Assembly (NCBI GenBank): GCA_026707225.1
Contig: JAPOXG010000106.1
Location: 1-53,594, forward strand
DNA from: Chloroflexota bacterium
Lineage (GTDB): Bacteria > Chloroflexota > Anaerolineae > Aggregatilineales > Phototrophicaceae
Direction of reading: 5' to 3'
DNA: 53,594 nucleotides
Each line of letters begins with the position of its first letter. The stretch's first letter is position 1. The position numbers and the translations under genes were made by a program. Positions 25,586 to 33,537 of the stretch are shown here, one piece after another. Below the pieces are notes generated by a model. That model did not search any database, was not told the origin of the DNA, and was given only the letters and a program-made list of their open reading frames with translations.

Positions 25586-26953
25586 CTAACCCCGCATGCG
25601 TTCTACCTCGCGCCGTGAACGCGCGACCGCGTCGGCGATCACTGTCGCCGGGTCGGCGTCGTTGAACATGACATTTTCGACCGACTCATTCAAGGCGCGG
25701 CCGAGAAAGCCGTTTCCGGGGAAGCTCGGTCTTTCCAGCGTATTGGGCAGGATCTCGTCACGCGCCAGGACCGTCCAGGCGCCTTCTTCTTCGACTTCCG
25801 GAAGAGTCGCCAACGACGGGCGCGACGGCATGACGCTATCCGGCAGCGCCTTGTTGATCGCCACGAAGGGCGACGAACTCATATAGTTGGCAAAGGCGAA
25901 GCCGCCATCGGGGTTGGCGCAATTGGCGGGCACGAAATACATATTGCCGATGGATGTGCCCGGCGTGGCGTCTTCAGCGTCCTCCACGGTCGGGATTGGC
26001 GCCACGCCGAAATCGACATCAGGCCCGTATTCACCCATGTCGTTGAACAGCCAACTGCCGATAACCCAGAAGCTGATCAAACCGGTATAGTAGATGCCTT
26101 GCGGCGAGTTGCGCCCAAAGCCGTTGCCACCGTAGGTTGAGCGGTAGGCGGCCAGGTTTTCGACGCCGAATTTGTCGCCATAACTCTTGTACCAGTTCAG
26201 CAGCTCGACCCAGGCTTCTTCGTCAAGGGCGATGTTGCCCTCCGCCTCGTCCCAGTACTGGCTGCCAAAAGCCGCGCCCCAATCCCAGACTTGCGCGTTC
26301 GGCAGCGTCGGCGAAAAGCCAAGCCGCAGGATTTCGCCATCGTCGGCGATATCGTTTAGCTCGGCGCCCATCGCATCTAGCTCGGCGATCGACGTCGGCG
26401 GGCTGTCCGGATCCAAGCCGCCCTCTCTCATGCGATCCTTGTTGTAATACATAAAGTTCACGATAGTCGAAATGCTCATCGCGTGCACATCGCCCTGGAA
26501 TTTCATCTGATTGAGCGTCGCGGGCCAGAAGTCCATCAAGTCGACATTCTGCGCGTCCACGTAGGGCTGCAAATTGGTCAGGGCGCCGATGGCGGCGTCG
26601 CCAACAATCCATGCCCAGCCGCGATAAGCATCAGGCGGCGATCCTGCCGAGGTGGCGGCGATCACGCGATCATGAATCTCGCCCCAGGGAACGATGATGT
26701 GCTCGGGGGCAAATTCAGGATTCTCCACGGCGAAATTGTCGATCGCGCCCTGCATGGCGTCTGCCATACGCCCTTGACCGAAGCCGGTCCAGATTTCGAC
26801 TTTGCTCTGCGCGCCGGCTGGCATGCCACGCATCAAGACGGCGGCGCCGCCACCGAGACCGGCGATCTTCGCCAGGCTCAGGCCGGCCGCGCTGCCGCCC
26901 AGCATCTTCAGCATGTCGCGCCGGCTGATCTGCTTTTCGTTTCTTTCCGTCAT
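25586..26953 (-). CDS. extracellular sugar-binding protein (family 1), Tat-exported
   Basis: A 455-aa substrate-binding protein. The signal is twin-arginine: ISRRDMLKMLGGS, followed by a long hydrophobic stretch and PAGAQS near residue 50, so it is exported folded. The mature part begins KVEIWTGFGQGRMADAMQGA, typical of CUT1 solute-binding proteins. It delivers a sugar or oligosaccharide to the two permeases downstream. The ATG is preceded by GAGGAG with a six-base gap. It is the first gene of the operon and divergent from the ThDP enzyme gene. Confidence 0.9.
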   Translation of the reverse strand: MTERNEKQISRRDMLKMLGGSAAGLSLAKIAGLGGGAAVLMRGMPAGAQSKVEIWTGFGQGRMADAMQGAIDNFAVENPEFAPEHIIVPWGEIHDRVIAATSAGSPPDAYRGWAWIVGDAAIGALTNLQPYVDAQNVDLMDFWPATLNQMKFQGDVHAMSISTIVNFMYYNKDRMREGGLDPDSPPTSIAELDAMGAELNDIADDGEILRLGFSPTLPNAQVWDWGAAFGSQYWDEAEGNIALDEEAWVELLNWYKSYGDKFGVENLAAYRSTYGGNGFGRNSPQGIYYTGLISFWVIGSWLFNDMGEYGPDVDFGVAPIPTVEDAEDATPGTSIGNMYFVPANCANPDGGFAFANYMSSSPFVAINKALPDSVMPSRPSLATLPEVEEEGAWTVLARDEILPNTLERPSFPGNGFLGRALNESVENVMFNDADPATVIADAVARSRREVERMRG

Positions 26954-27338
26954 GTCTATCTCCTCATAATAGAAGTGCTGAATTCTAGCCTACACCTGCC
27001 GCATCTCCTCACTGCGCCTCCTTCTTACCTAATCGCGTTTGATCGCGCGCTTCGCATTTTGACATTCGACAAACCGGCACAGAGCCGTGCTAAACCGATT
27101 AACCTGTTGCCAGAGTCTACCCGATGCTGGAGGCCCTGTCAAATGCAGTCCGCATTATGCCTGCATTTTAATCAACTGCCTATCCAGCGCGGGATCTGAG
27201 GCTGTCATAAAAGCGCCAGGCACTGCCGCGCATGATAACACGCGGGCGGCGCGCCTGCCAACGATTCCCATCATTGGCGCAGGCGCCCTATAGGCGTTAT
27301 TCTCCATGATTATCGTTTCACGCGGAGGTGAATTTAAC
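26954..27338. other. divergent control region between ABC operon and ThDP enzyme
   Basis: A 385-bp gap with no gene. It includes an AACCGATT core at 27093-27100 that matches the candidate LacI sites near 8267 and 8760, and an 8-bp inverted repeat at 27141-27168. It is free of REP elements, unlike most gaps here, which fits a functional two-way promoter. Confidence 0.5.
27141..27168. promoter_or_regulatory. perfect inverted repeat, candidate operator
   Basis: AAATGCAG and CTGCATTT are perfect 8-bp arms with a 12-bp spacer, so half-sites are 20 bp (two helical turns) apart. It lies between the divergent ABC operon and ThDP gene. No regulator is assigned. Confidence 0.4.
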
Positions 27339-29012
27339 ATGCCCAGAATGACAGGCGGCAAATTGCTGGCGGATACTGTGCACGGTTATGGCGTCACGCA
27401 CGTCTTCTTCATGCCTTATATCGCGCCGCGCGCGCTGATGGAGATGGAATACCTGGGCATCAAGCGAGTGCAAACACATGGTGAAAAGGCGGCGGCATAC
27501 ATGGCTGACGCCTACGCGCGCGTTAAACGGGCGCCGGCGCTTTGCATGGCGCAGTCGGTCGGGGCGGTCAACCTGGCGGCGGGCTTGCAAGACGCCTGGC
27601 TCTCCTGCTCGCCGGTGGTCGCCATTACCGGTCGCGAGTGGCAGGGGCATCAGTTGCGCCACGCCTATCAGGAAGTCGATCACATGGCGCCATTTTCCGC
27701 CGTAACCGATTACAGCGCTTATGTCGCCCGCCCGGAGGAGCTCTCCCATCATCTGCGGCAGGCATTTCGCGCCGCCACCAGCGGCACGCCGAGGCCGACG
27801 CACCTGGACCTTCAAGGCATTGACGGCGGCGGCGTCGTCAATGTTGAAGCCGAGCTCGAAGTCGTCATCGAAGAGCAATTCGCGGCGCTGCCCCCGTTCC
27901 GACCCGTCGCCGATCAAGAGTCGATTGACGAAGCGCTAAAGCTGCTCGCGGCGGCCGAGCGCCCGCTGATAGTCGCCGGCGGCGGCGTGACCTCCTCGGA
28001 CGCGCGTTCCGAGCTCATCGCCTTGGCCGAGAAGCTGTCTATCCCCGTTGCCACTGCGCTCAACGCCAAAGCGATGTTTCCGGCTGATCATCCCCTGGCG
28101 GTCGGCTTGCCCGGCTCATACTCGCGCGCCAGCTCCAATCAAATCGTCTGCGAAGCCGATCTGCTCTTCTACATCGGCAGCCACACCGGCGGGCAACTCA
28201 CCAACAACTACACCATCCCGCCACCCTGCGTCGCGGTCATCCAGCTTGATATCAATCCGGAAGAGATCGGCCGCAACTACGCCATATCGGCCGGCTTGCA
28301 GGGAGACGTCCGCGCCACTTTGCGTCAGATGCTGGCGACGGTTGAAGCCGCCGCGCCGCGCGAGTCCTGGCTCGCCTGGGTTCAGGATCGCGTCGCCGCC
28401 TGGTGGCAGGAGGCTGACGAGCACTACAGCTCGGATAGCTTGCCGATGCGCCCCGAGCGGCTCTGCAAGGAACTGAGCGAGAACCTGCCCGCCGATGCCA
28501 TCCTGGTTTCCGATACCGGGCATTCCGGCGTCTGGACGGGCACGATGCTCGATCTGCGCCATCCCGGTCAATCGTTCATTCGCTGCTCCGGCTCGCTGGG
28601 CTGGGGATTGCCGGCGGCCATGGGCGCCAAATGCGCGGCGCCGGATCGCCCGGTGCTCTGCTTCACCGGCGATGGCGGCATCTGGTATCACATCGCCGAG
28701 CTGGAGACAGCCGTCCGCTGCGGCATCAACACGGTCACCGTCGTCAACAATAACCACTCGCTGAATCAGGAGCGCGATGGCGTCGAAGCGATCTACGGCG
28801 GGACGACGACCGGCTCTGACGAACTCTGGCTCTTTGATGATGTGGACTTTGCCGCGATCGCCAAATCCTTCGGCTGCCTGGGCTTGACCGTGAGCGAGCC
28901 CAGCGAGATCGGCTCGGCGCTGGAGCGCGCTTTTGCGGCCGATCGCCCGGTCGTCATTGATGTGAAGACGGCTGTCGATGGCATTGCCCCGCGCGCCTGG
29001 GCGCCGGGGTGA
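27339..29012 (+). CDS. thiamine-diphosphate-dependent enzyme, acetolactate synthase-like
   Basis: A 557-aa ThDP enzyme with the usual three domains: Pyr (1-170), with the cofactor-activating Glu in VQTHGEKAAAYMADAYAR; a central Rossmann domain (about 190-330, PLIVAGGGVTSSDARSEL); and PP (about 370-557), with the GDG...NN motif CFTGDGGIWYH to VTVVNNNHS. It could be a 2-oxoacid decarboxylase, carboligase or lyase acting on a sugar-derived acid. The divergent ABC operon suggests a shared substrate pathway. The start at 27339 has GGAGGTG eight bases upstream; an 11-codon extension is unsupported. Confidence 0.85.
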   Translation: MPRMTGGKLLADTVHGYGVTHVFFMPYIAPRALMEMEYLGIKRVQTHGEKAAAYMADAYARVKRAPALCMAQSVGAVNLAAGLQDAWLSCSPVVAITGREWQGHQLRHAYQEVDHMAPFSAVTDYSAYVARPEELSHHLRQAFRAATSGTPRPTHLDLQGIDGGGVVNVEAELEVVIEEQFAALPPFRPVADQESIDEALKLLAAAERPLIVAGGGVTSSDARSELIALAEKLSIPVATALNAKAMFPADHPLAVGLPGSYSRASSNQIVCEADLLFYIGSHTGGQLTNNYTIPPPCVAVIQLDINPEEIGRNYAISAGLQGDVRATLRQMLATVEAAAPRESWLAWVQDRVAAWWQEADEHYSSDSLPMRPERLCKELSENLPADAILVSDTGHSGVWTGTMLDLRHPGQSFIRCSGSLGWGLPAAMGAKCAAPDRPVLCFTGDGGIWYHIAELETAVRCGINTVTVVNNNHSLNQERDGVEAIYGGTTTGSDELWLFDDVDFAAIAKSFGCLGLTVSEPSEIGSALERAFAADRPVVIDVKTAVDGIAPRAWAPG

Positions 29013-29062
29013 GATGCAGACAGTGGCCCGCCAGAAAGCCACAATATTTGCAAATTTTGTAC

Positions 29063-29083
29063 GGGCGAGCCGGTGGCTCGCCC
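29063..29083. repeat. REP palindrome flanking the RAYT pseudogene (left)
   Basis: GGGCGAGCC-GGT-GGCTCGCCC, perfect arms, with outer flank TTGTACG. It pairs in layout with 29636-29656 on the other side of the transposase remnant. Confidence 0.75.
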
Positions 29084-29118
29084 CCTAATCAATTTCTTTA
29101 GCCGATAGGAAATCCACG

Positions 29119-29617
29119 ATGCGCAGCCGCCAGTCCATGCGTCTGGCTAACTACGATTACACACATAGCGGCGTCTACTTCATCACCACTGTACTTACCG
29201 CTTTGCAGGCTTATTCGGGCGAATCGTAGAGGAAAGATGAAGTTGAATGAGCTCGGGCGGCTTGTCGCTGAAGAATGGCAGAGTACAGCGGCGGTTCGGC
29301 CGTCAGTAGAGGTTGATCTATATGTTGTAATGCCCAATCATGTTCACGGTCTGCTTCTTTTCTACAGCGATAAGTCGGAGAAAACCCCCGAACGTACCAG
29401 GAGAATGCGGGCAAATTCTCTCGGCTCAATTTTCGCGCAGTTCAGGTCCAAAGTAACTAAGCGAAGTCGAAACCTTGCTAATCCTCAGAGAACGCGGATA
29501 TGGAAACGCAATTACTATGACCATATTGTACGTAACGAGCAATCGTTAGAACGCATTCGCAACTACATCCTTGAGAATCCATCTCGCTGGAGCGAAGACA
29601 GATTCTACAGTGACTGA
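29119..29617 (+). pseudogene. REP-associated tyrosine transposase (RAYT, Y1/HUH family), frameshifted
   Basis: The N-terminal part reads from ATG 29119 (SMRLANYDYTHSGVYFITT, a RAYT hallmark). A one-base loss near 29190 then shifts the frame; the next frame reads CTYRFAGLFGRIVEE. A second shift near 29230-29235 leads to the open frame from 29237 (MKLNELGRLVAEEW, HUH motif VVMPNHVHGLL, catalytic-Tyr region YYDHIVRNEQSLERIRNYI). Known RAYTs move REP palindromes; here REPs of the GGGCGAGCC subtype lie on both sides. The 126-aa downstream frame retains HUH and Tyr but lacks the N-terminal strand. Both shifts could be read errors, so decay is likely but not proven. Confidence 0.85.
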
Positions 29618-29635
29618 AGCATGTCGCAGAAAAGT

Positions 29636-29656
29636 GGGCGAGCCACCGGCTCGCCC
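29636..29656. repeat. REP palindrome flanking the RAYT pseudogene (right)
   Basis: GGGCGAGCC-ACC-GGCTCGCCC, perfect arms, with outer flank CGTACAG. It is the inverted counterpart of 29063-29083. Confidence 0.75.
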
Positions 29657-29762
29657 GTACAGATTTAACCATTGTTGCTTTATGTCGTGCTATTCTATTG
29701 GAACGTCCGCGATCACATAATAGGAACGCTGACTTAGACATGCATACGCGGAGGGATTGAAA

Positions 29763-29834
29763 TGAGCGCGGCAGGACTCGAACCTGCAACCAATTGATTA
29801 AAAGTCAACTGCGCTGCCATTGCGCCACGCGCCC
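29763..29834 (-). tRNA. tRNA-Lys (anticodon TTT)
   Basis: A 72-nt cloverleaf on the minus strand. The acceptor GGGCGCG pairs with CGCGCTC; the anticodon arm is GTTGA-CTTTTAA-TCAAT with TTT at the anticodon; the T arm is GCAGG-TTCGAGT-CCTGC. CCA is not encoded. No terminator hairpin was seen just downstream. Confidence 0.93.
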
Positions 29835-30022
29835 AAACAGCCAAGAATTATAGTGTCGCCACAGTTGATGTTCAAGCGCCAGCTCGCCCCCGCCAGCCCA
29901 CACTACAACAGTGGAATCCAGCCCTGTTATCGCGTCCAGTTTGATTGTCCGAATCTGAATGTCCCTATATACTGAATCTTGATTTACCGGACTTTGCGAA
30001 GAATCGCATTCGCGGGGGACTT

Positions 30023-32773
30023 ATGGCGGAATTTCCACCCCTTGAAGCGGCGGTCACGTCGGTGGCGGACTTGCCGCTGCGCCGTCTCGGCCGGCCCATC
30101 GGCCGCGACGAGTTGCTTCGCGCGCTGCTGCTGCGCCTGCGCCAAAGCCAACAGCTGGTCCTGCACGGCGCCGCTGGCGCCGGGGTGACCACCGTCGCCG
30201 CCACCATCGCCAATGTCTACTTGCAGCAGCACGACCGTCCCGTTTTGTGGCTGAACATCGATAATCCGCCGTTGGTTGAATTGATCGTCCGCATCGCCCG
30301 CGCTTACGGCGAACACGATATCAGCAATGCGGACAACCCGCTAACGGGCGCGGCCGCCGTGAAAGCGCTCCTCAGCGAGAAGCAGCCGCTGCTGGTGCTG
30401 GACGGCGAGATTGACTCGCGGGTGCTCGCGCCATTTGTCACGCGCTGCGCCGCCGATGTCCCCTTGGTGGTCGCCAGCGCCGCGCCGCTGACGGATGGCG
30501 ATTGGCGCAACCAACCGATTGGCAACCTGGCGCAGAGCGACGCCGTCCGCCTGTTCAAGCAGAAAGCCGGCATCAAGGATGATAAAGACGATGTCGCCAT
30601 CCAGGTCATCTCCGCGCAGCTCAAGCATGCCGCTCTTCCGCTGGCGCTGACCGCGCGCAGCATGATCATCGTGCGGCAATCAACCGCCGACTTCAGCGAT
30701 ACCTTGGCGGAAGCGCTCGAAAGCCATGACGATCAGGCGGCGATGGCGGCGCTCAGCATCAGCTTCGCGGGCTTGAACGAGCGCCTGCGCGACCTGCTGC
30801 TTTTCCTCTGCGCGACCACGAGGGGCGAGGCCTCTGTCGCTTTCCTCAACCTGCTCAGCGGAATCGCCACCGAGTCAATCGATATGTCGATGACCATCCT
30901 CTCGCGCCTTTTCCTGGTGGAGCGCTTTCAAAGCCTCGGTGAAGCCTATTATCGCTTGCATCCCTTGGCGCGCGATTTTCTCCGCGACTGGGCGCTCGAG
31001 CGCGACCGCTTTGACGCGCTTCGCGCCGATATCGTGGATACCACGCGCGATTATCTGGATGTGCATCGTGATAGCGACGACTTCATCATGCGCCTCGCGC
31101 TCGAGATGGAGAACCTCATCGCCACCGCCGAATGGGCGGCGCAGAACGAAGACGCCGAACTGGCCGGTGATATCGCCGAAACCCTCGAGCCGGTCGAGGC
31201 CCAGCTCAAAGAAGCTGGTTACGGCTACGAGTTGATGCGGCTGCGCGCCGTCCGCGACGGCGACGCCCTTGAGTTTGAAGATCTGCCGGAAGTAATCCCC
31301 GAACCAGAGCTGGAAGCCGAGGTGAAAGCGGGGGACGCTGCCGACATGGGTGACGACTTGACGCTGCTTGACGACGACGAGCCGCCTTGGGAAGACAGCG
31401 ACGCCGAGCCGGCCGCGGCTGAAGATGCGGACGAGGACACGGCGCCGCAGACGGTCGCCGCCGATGATTCGACCTTCGTCGCCATCGACGACAAAGACTT
31501 GAAATCGGTCAATATCGACCAGCTGCGCACCGCTTTGAATGTCGCCAGCCAAAACAATGAAACGGCGCGCCAACTGCAGATTCTCAAGGCGATCGCCCGC
31601 ATGCAAATCAACCAGAGCCGCGAGAAAGAAGCCATCGCCACATACGGCGACGTGCTGGAAATCTACGAAAACAGCGAAGACAAAGACGGCGTCCTGGAGA
31701 CGCTGGATATGCTCGCCGGCTTGCTGGTCAGCAACCAGAGTACGCCACAAGCCATCGAGCAGGTGAAGCTGCGCACGGCGCTGTCCTTCGCCCGTCAGCA
31801 CGAAGATACGCCGCGCGTCCTGCAAATCTTGGAAGCGGTCGGCAAGGTGCAAATCGATCAGAATCGCGAGGGAGAAGCGGTCTCGACTTACAACGAGATC
31901 CTGGCGATTCATGAGAAGCAGGAAGACAACAAAGGCATCCTGGAGACGCTGGACATGCTGGCCGGGCTGCTCGTCCGCAGCGATTCCGCCGTCTCCGCCC
32001 TAACGCACGTCCAGCGCGGCTTGCACTTGGCGGAAGAGCTTGCGGACTATGAAGCCGAGATGTTCTTGCAAATCACCCGCGGCGACGCTCACAAGGAGTT
32101 AGGCGAAGCCGCAATCGCCGTGGAGGCCTACGAGAGCGCCCTGAGCAGCGCGCGCCATCGCGACGATTTACAGAACGAAGCGTTGATCCTCTACAAGCTG
32201 GGCATGGCATACCTCGAGAGCAATGAATCGCGCCGCGCAATCGAAATGCTGGAAGACGCCAACGACCGCTTCAAGCAGCAAGGCAAGCGCGATATGGAAG
32301 GGCAGGTGCTGCGCGGCTTGGGCGATGTCAACGTCACGCTGGAGCGCTGGAGCGAAGCGGTCAACTTCCACACCTCGGCGCTGTACATCGCGCGCGAGAT
32401 CAACGATCGGGCATTGGAAGGGCGGCAGTTGCGGCACCTGGGCCAGATTCTCATCAAGGCGGATAAGCTGCCCGAAGCCTTGACCCGCTTGCGGCAAGCC
32501 CTGCACGTCGCCTACGAAGCGCAGAACCGCGATGACATTGTTGGCGTCATCGCCGACTTGGTCAGCCTGATGATGCGCAACCTGTTCCTCTCCTCCATCG
32601 CCGAATTGCTCATCAGCGACGGCTTGTCTTACGACCCGGAAAACCGCGAATTGCTGCTGCTCAAGAAGGAAGTGGCCGGCGCCAAAGAACGCGCCGCCGC
32701 CCGCGGCATCGCCCTCGCCGTGGTGGCCGGCAGCGCCCGCGATTACGCCGCCAACGCCTACAACTACAGCTAG
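30023..32773 (+). CDS. NB-ARC/AAA-like ATPase with TPR repeats, degenerate P-loop
   Basis: A 916-aa STAND-like protein. An ATPase-like N-terminus has a Walker A position at HGAAGAGVTTVA (49-57), where the invariant Lys is Val55. A Walker B-like PLLVLDGEID follows, then a VVASAAPL sensor strand and a winged-helix-like region. Next comes an acidic low-complexity linker rich in Asp and Glu, then TPR repeats to the C-terminus. Two adjacent blocks of about 80 aa are near duplicates, both containing LETLDMLAGLLV. TPR-STAND proteins act as signalling scaffolds or regulators; this one may no longer hydrolyse nucleotide. The start is ATG 30023 after GGGGGA; a TTG at 29945 is open but unsupported. Confidence 0.75.
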   Translation: MAEFPPLEAAVTSVADLPLRRLGRPIGRDELLRALLLRLRQSQQLVLHGAAGAGVTTVAATIANVYLQQHDRPVLWLNIDNPPLVELIVRIARAYGEHDISNADNPLTGAAAVKALLSEKQPLLVLDGEIDSRVLAPFVTRCAADVPLVVASAAPLTDGDWRNQPIGNLAQSDAVRLFKQKAGIKDDKDDVAIQVISAQLKHAALPLALTARSMIIVRQSTADFSDTLAEALESHDDQAAMAALSISFAGLNERLRDLLLFLCATTRGEASVAFLNLLSGIATESIDMSMTILSRLFLVERFQSLGEAYYRLHPLARDFLRDWALERDRFDALRADIVDTTRDYLDVHRDSDDFIMRLALEMENLIATAEWAAQNEDAELAGDIAETLEPVEAQLKEAGYGYELMRLRAVRDGDALEFEDLPEVIPEPELEAEVKAGDAADMGDDLTLLDDDEPPWEDSDAEPAAAEDADEDTAPQTVAADDSTFVAIDDKDLKSVNIDQLRTALNVASQNNETARQLQILKAIARMQINQSREKEAIATYGDVLEIYENSEDKDGVLETLDMLAGLLVSNQSTPQAIEQVKLRTALSFARQHEDTPRVLQILEAVGKVQIDQNREGEAVSTYNEILAIHEKQEDNKGILETLDMLAGLLVRSDSAVSALTHVQRGLHLAEELADYEAEMFLQITRGDAHKELGEAAIAVEAYESALSSARHRDDLQNEALILYKLGMAYLESNESRRAIEMLEDANDRFKQQGKRDMEGQVLRGLGDVNVTLERWSEAVNFHTSALYIAREINDRALEGRQLRHLGQILIKADKLPEALTRLRQALHVAYEAQNRDDIVGVIADLVSLMMRNLFLSSIAELLISDGLSYDPENRELLLLKKEVAGAKERAAARGIALAVVAGSARDYAANAYNYS

Positions 32774-32814
32774 CGGCTATCACCTGCGCGGACCGTAGCC
32801 TATTCCATTTGTAG

Positions 32815-32835
32815 GGGCGAGCCATTGAATCGCCC
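32815..32835. repeat. REP palindrome with one eroded arm
   Basis: GGGCGAGCCATT then GAATCGCCC, with left flank TTTGTAGG. Its expected doublet partner position is occupied by the terminator hairpin at 32867-32894. Confidence 0.6.
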
Positions 32836-32866
32836 GAATTGGAAAGATCGCGCCGGTAAAGACAAA

Positions 32867-32894
32867 CAAAAAGGGCGACGCCTTCGCGTCACCC
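32867..32894 (-). terminator. rho-independent terminator for the 128-aa gene
   Basis: On the minus strand, GGG-T-GACGC, a GAAG loop and GCGTC-G-CCC are followed by TTTTTG. The stem is nine pairs with one mismatch. It lies 28-55 bases after the stop of the gene at 32922 and looks derived from a REP half (GGGCGAC...GTCACCC). Confidence 0.7.
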
Positions 32895-32921
32895 CGGCAG
32901 AATCTTGCCTATAGGCGGCGC

Positions 32922-33308
32922 TCAGTTGTGGCGCTGCACCATGAGATCGGGCAGATGCTCAATCGCTTGGGACAGCGACGCCTGGTGATCCAAATGCTCG
33001 CCGATAATTTCGAAGGGTGAGGCTTGACGCTCTTCGTCGAACAGGATCATCCAACTGCCGTCGCCCGCTTTGACCCAGCGCCCGCCAAAATTGTGCCGGA
33101 TGGATTCGCCCAGGAAAGCGCCCAGCTTTTCGCGCAGCACCGATTTGTCGCCATCGTCGAGCTTCGCGCGATGCTCATCAATATAGGCGTCCAGCCAGGA
33201 AATCGAGTCCGCCGAGTAATCCAGTTGAACGTCTTCTTTCTCGCTCAATACCTCGATCACCAATTCGGCGTCTTCCAACAATTCCGATGATTCAGCAACT
33301 TGATACAA
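32922..33308 (-). CDS. small hypothetical protein with GEXI..N.GG.W motif
   Basis: A 128-aa acidic soluble protein of unknown function. The core LREKLGAFLGESIRHNFGGRWV, then WMILFDE and PFEIIGEHLDH, resembles a widespread small domain of DUF3806 type with a conserved GAFLGE...GG.W pattern. No membrane segment or signal is present. TTG is taken as start because AAGGAG stands eight bases upstream. A rho-independent terminator follows, so this is a single-gene transcript. It shares no operon with its neighbours. Confidence 0.7.
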   Translation of the reverse strand: MYQVAESSELLEDAELVIEVLSEKEDVQLDYSADSISWLDAYIDEHRAKLDDGDKSVLREKLGAFLGESIRHNFGGRWVKAGDGSWMILFDEERQASPFEIIGEHLDHQASLSQAIEHLPDLMVQRHN

Positions 33309-33434
33309 CGCTCACTCTCCTTCTTGCGGTCTCGGATGCAGCCACAGCGCACCATCATTGGCGCGCGAACCTACGGACGCCACCGCGTCAACGCATCTTA
33401 CTTGACAGCACAGGCAATTGGCGAGTTCGCCATA

Positions 33435-33459
33435 GAAAAGCCAATCTTGGAGATTGGCT
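33435..33459 (-). terminator. rho-independent terminator after tRNA-Gly
   Basis: On the minus strand, AGCCAATCT-CCA-AGATTGGCT forms a perfect 9-bp stem followed by TTTC, beginning seven bases past the tRNA-Gly 3' end. Confidence 0.75.
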
Positions 33460-33465
33460 CGCCTG

Positions 33466-33537
33466 AGCGGGCAACGGGATTCGAACCCGTGACCTTTTCC
33501 TTGGCAAGGAAATGTTCTACCGCTGAACTATGCCCGC
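33466..33537 (-). tRNA. tRNA-Gly (anticodon GCC)
   Basis: A 72-nt cloverleaf on the minus strand. The acceptor GCGGGCA pairs with TGCCCGC; the anticodon arm TTTCC-TTGCCAA-GGAAA carries GCC; the T arm is ACGGG-TTCGAAT-CCCGT. CCA is not encoded. A terminator hairpin follows. Confidence 0.94.

Noticed and set aside
27306..27338. Earlier start of the ThDP enzyme
   Set aside because: The GGAGGTG ribosome-binding site lies inside this extension and points to 27339.
29618..29762. Second transposase gene beyond the RAYT remnant
   Set aside because: Only a REP palindrome and spacer before tRNA-Lys; no coding signal.
30875..31912. A 345-codon open frame antisense to the TPR protein
   Set aside because: It mirrors the repeat-rich sense gene, has no motif and no start signal.
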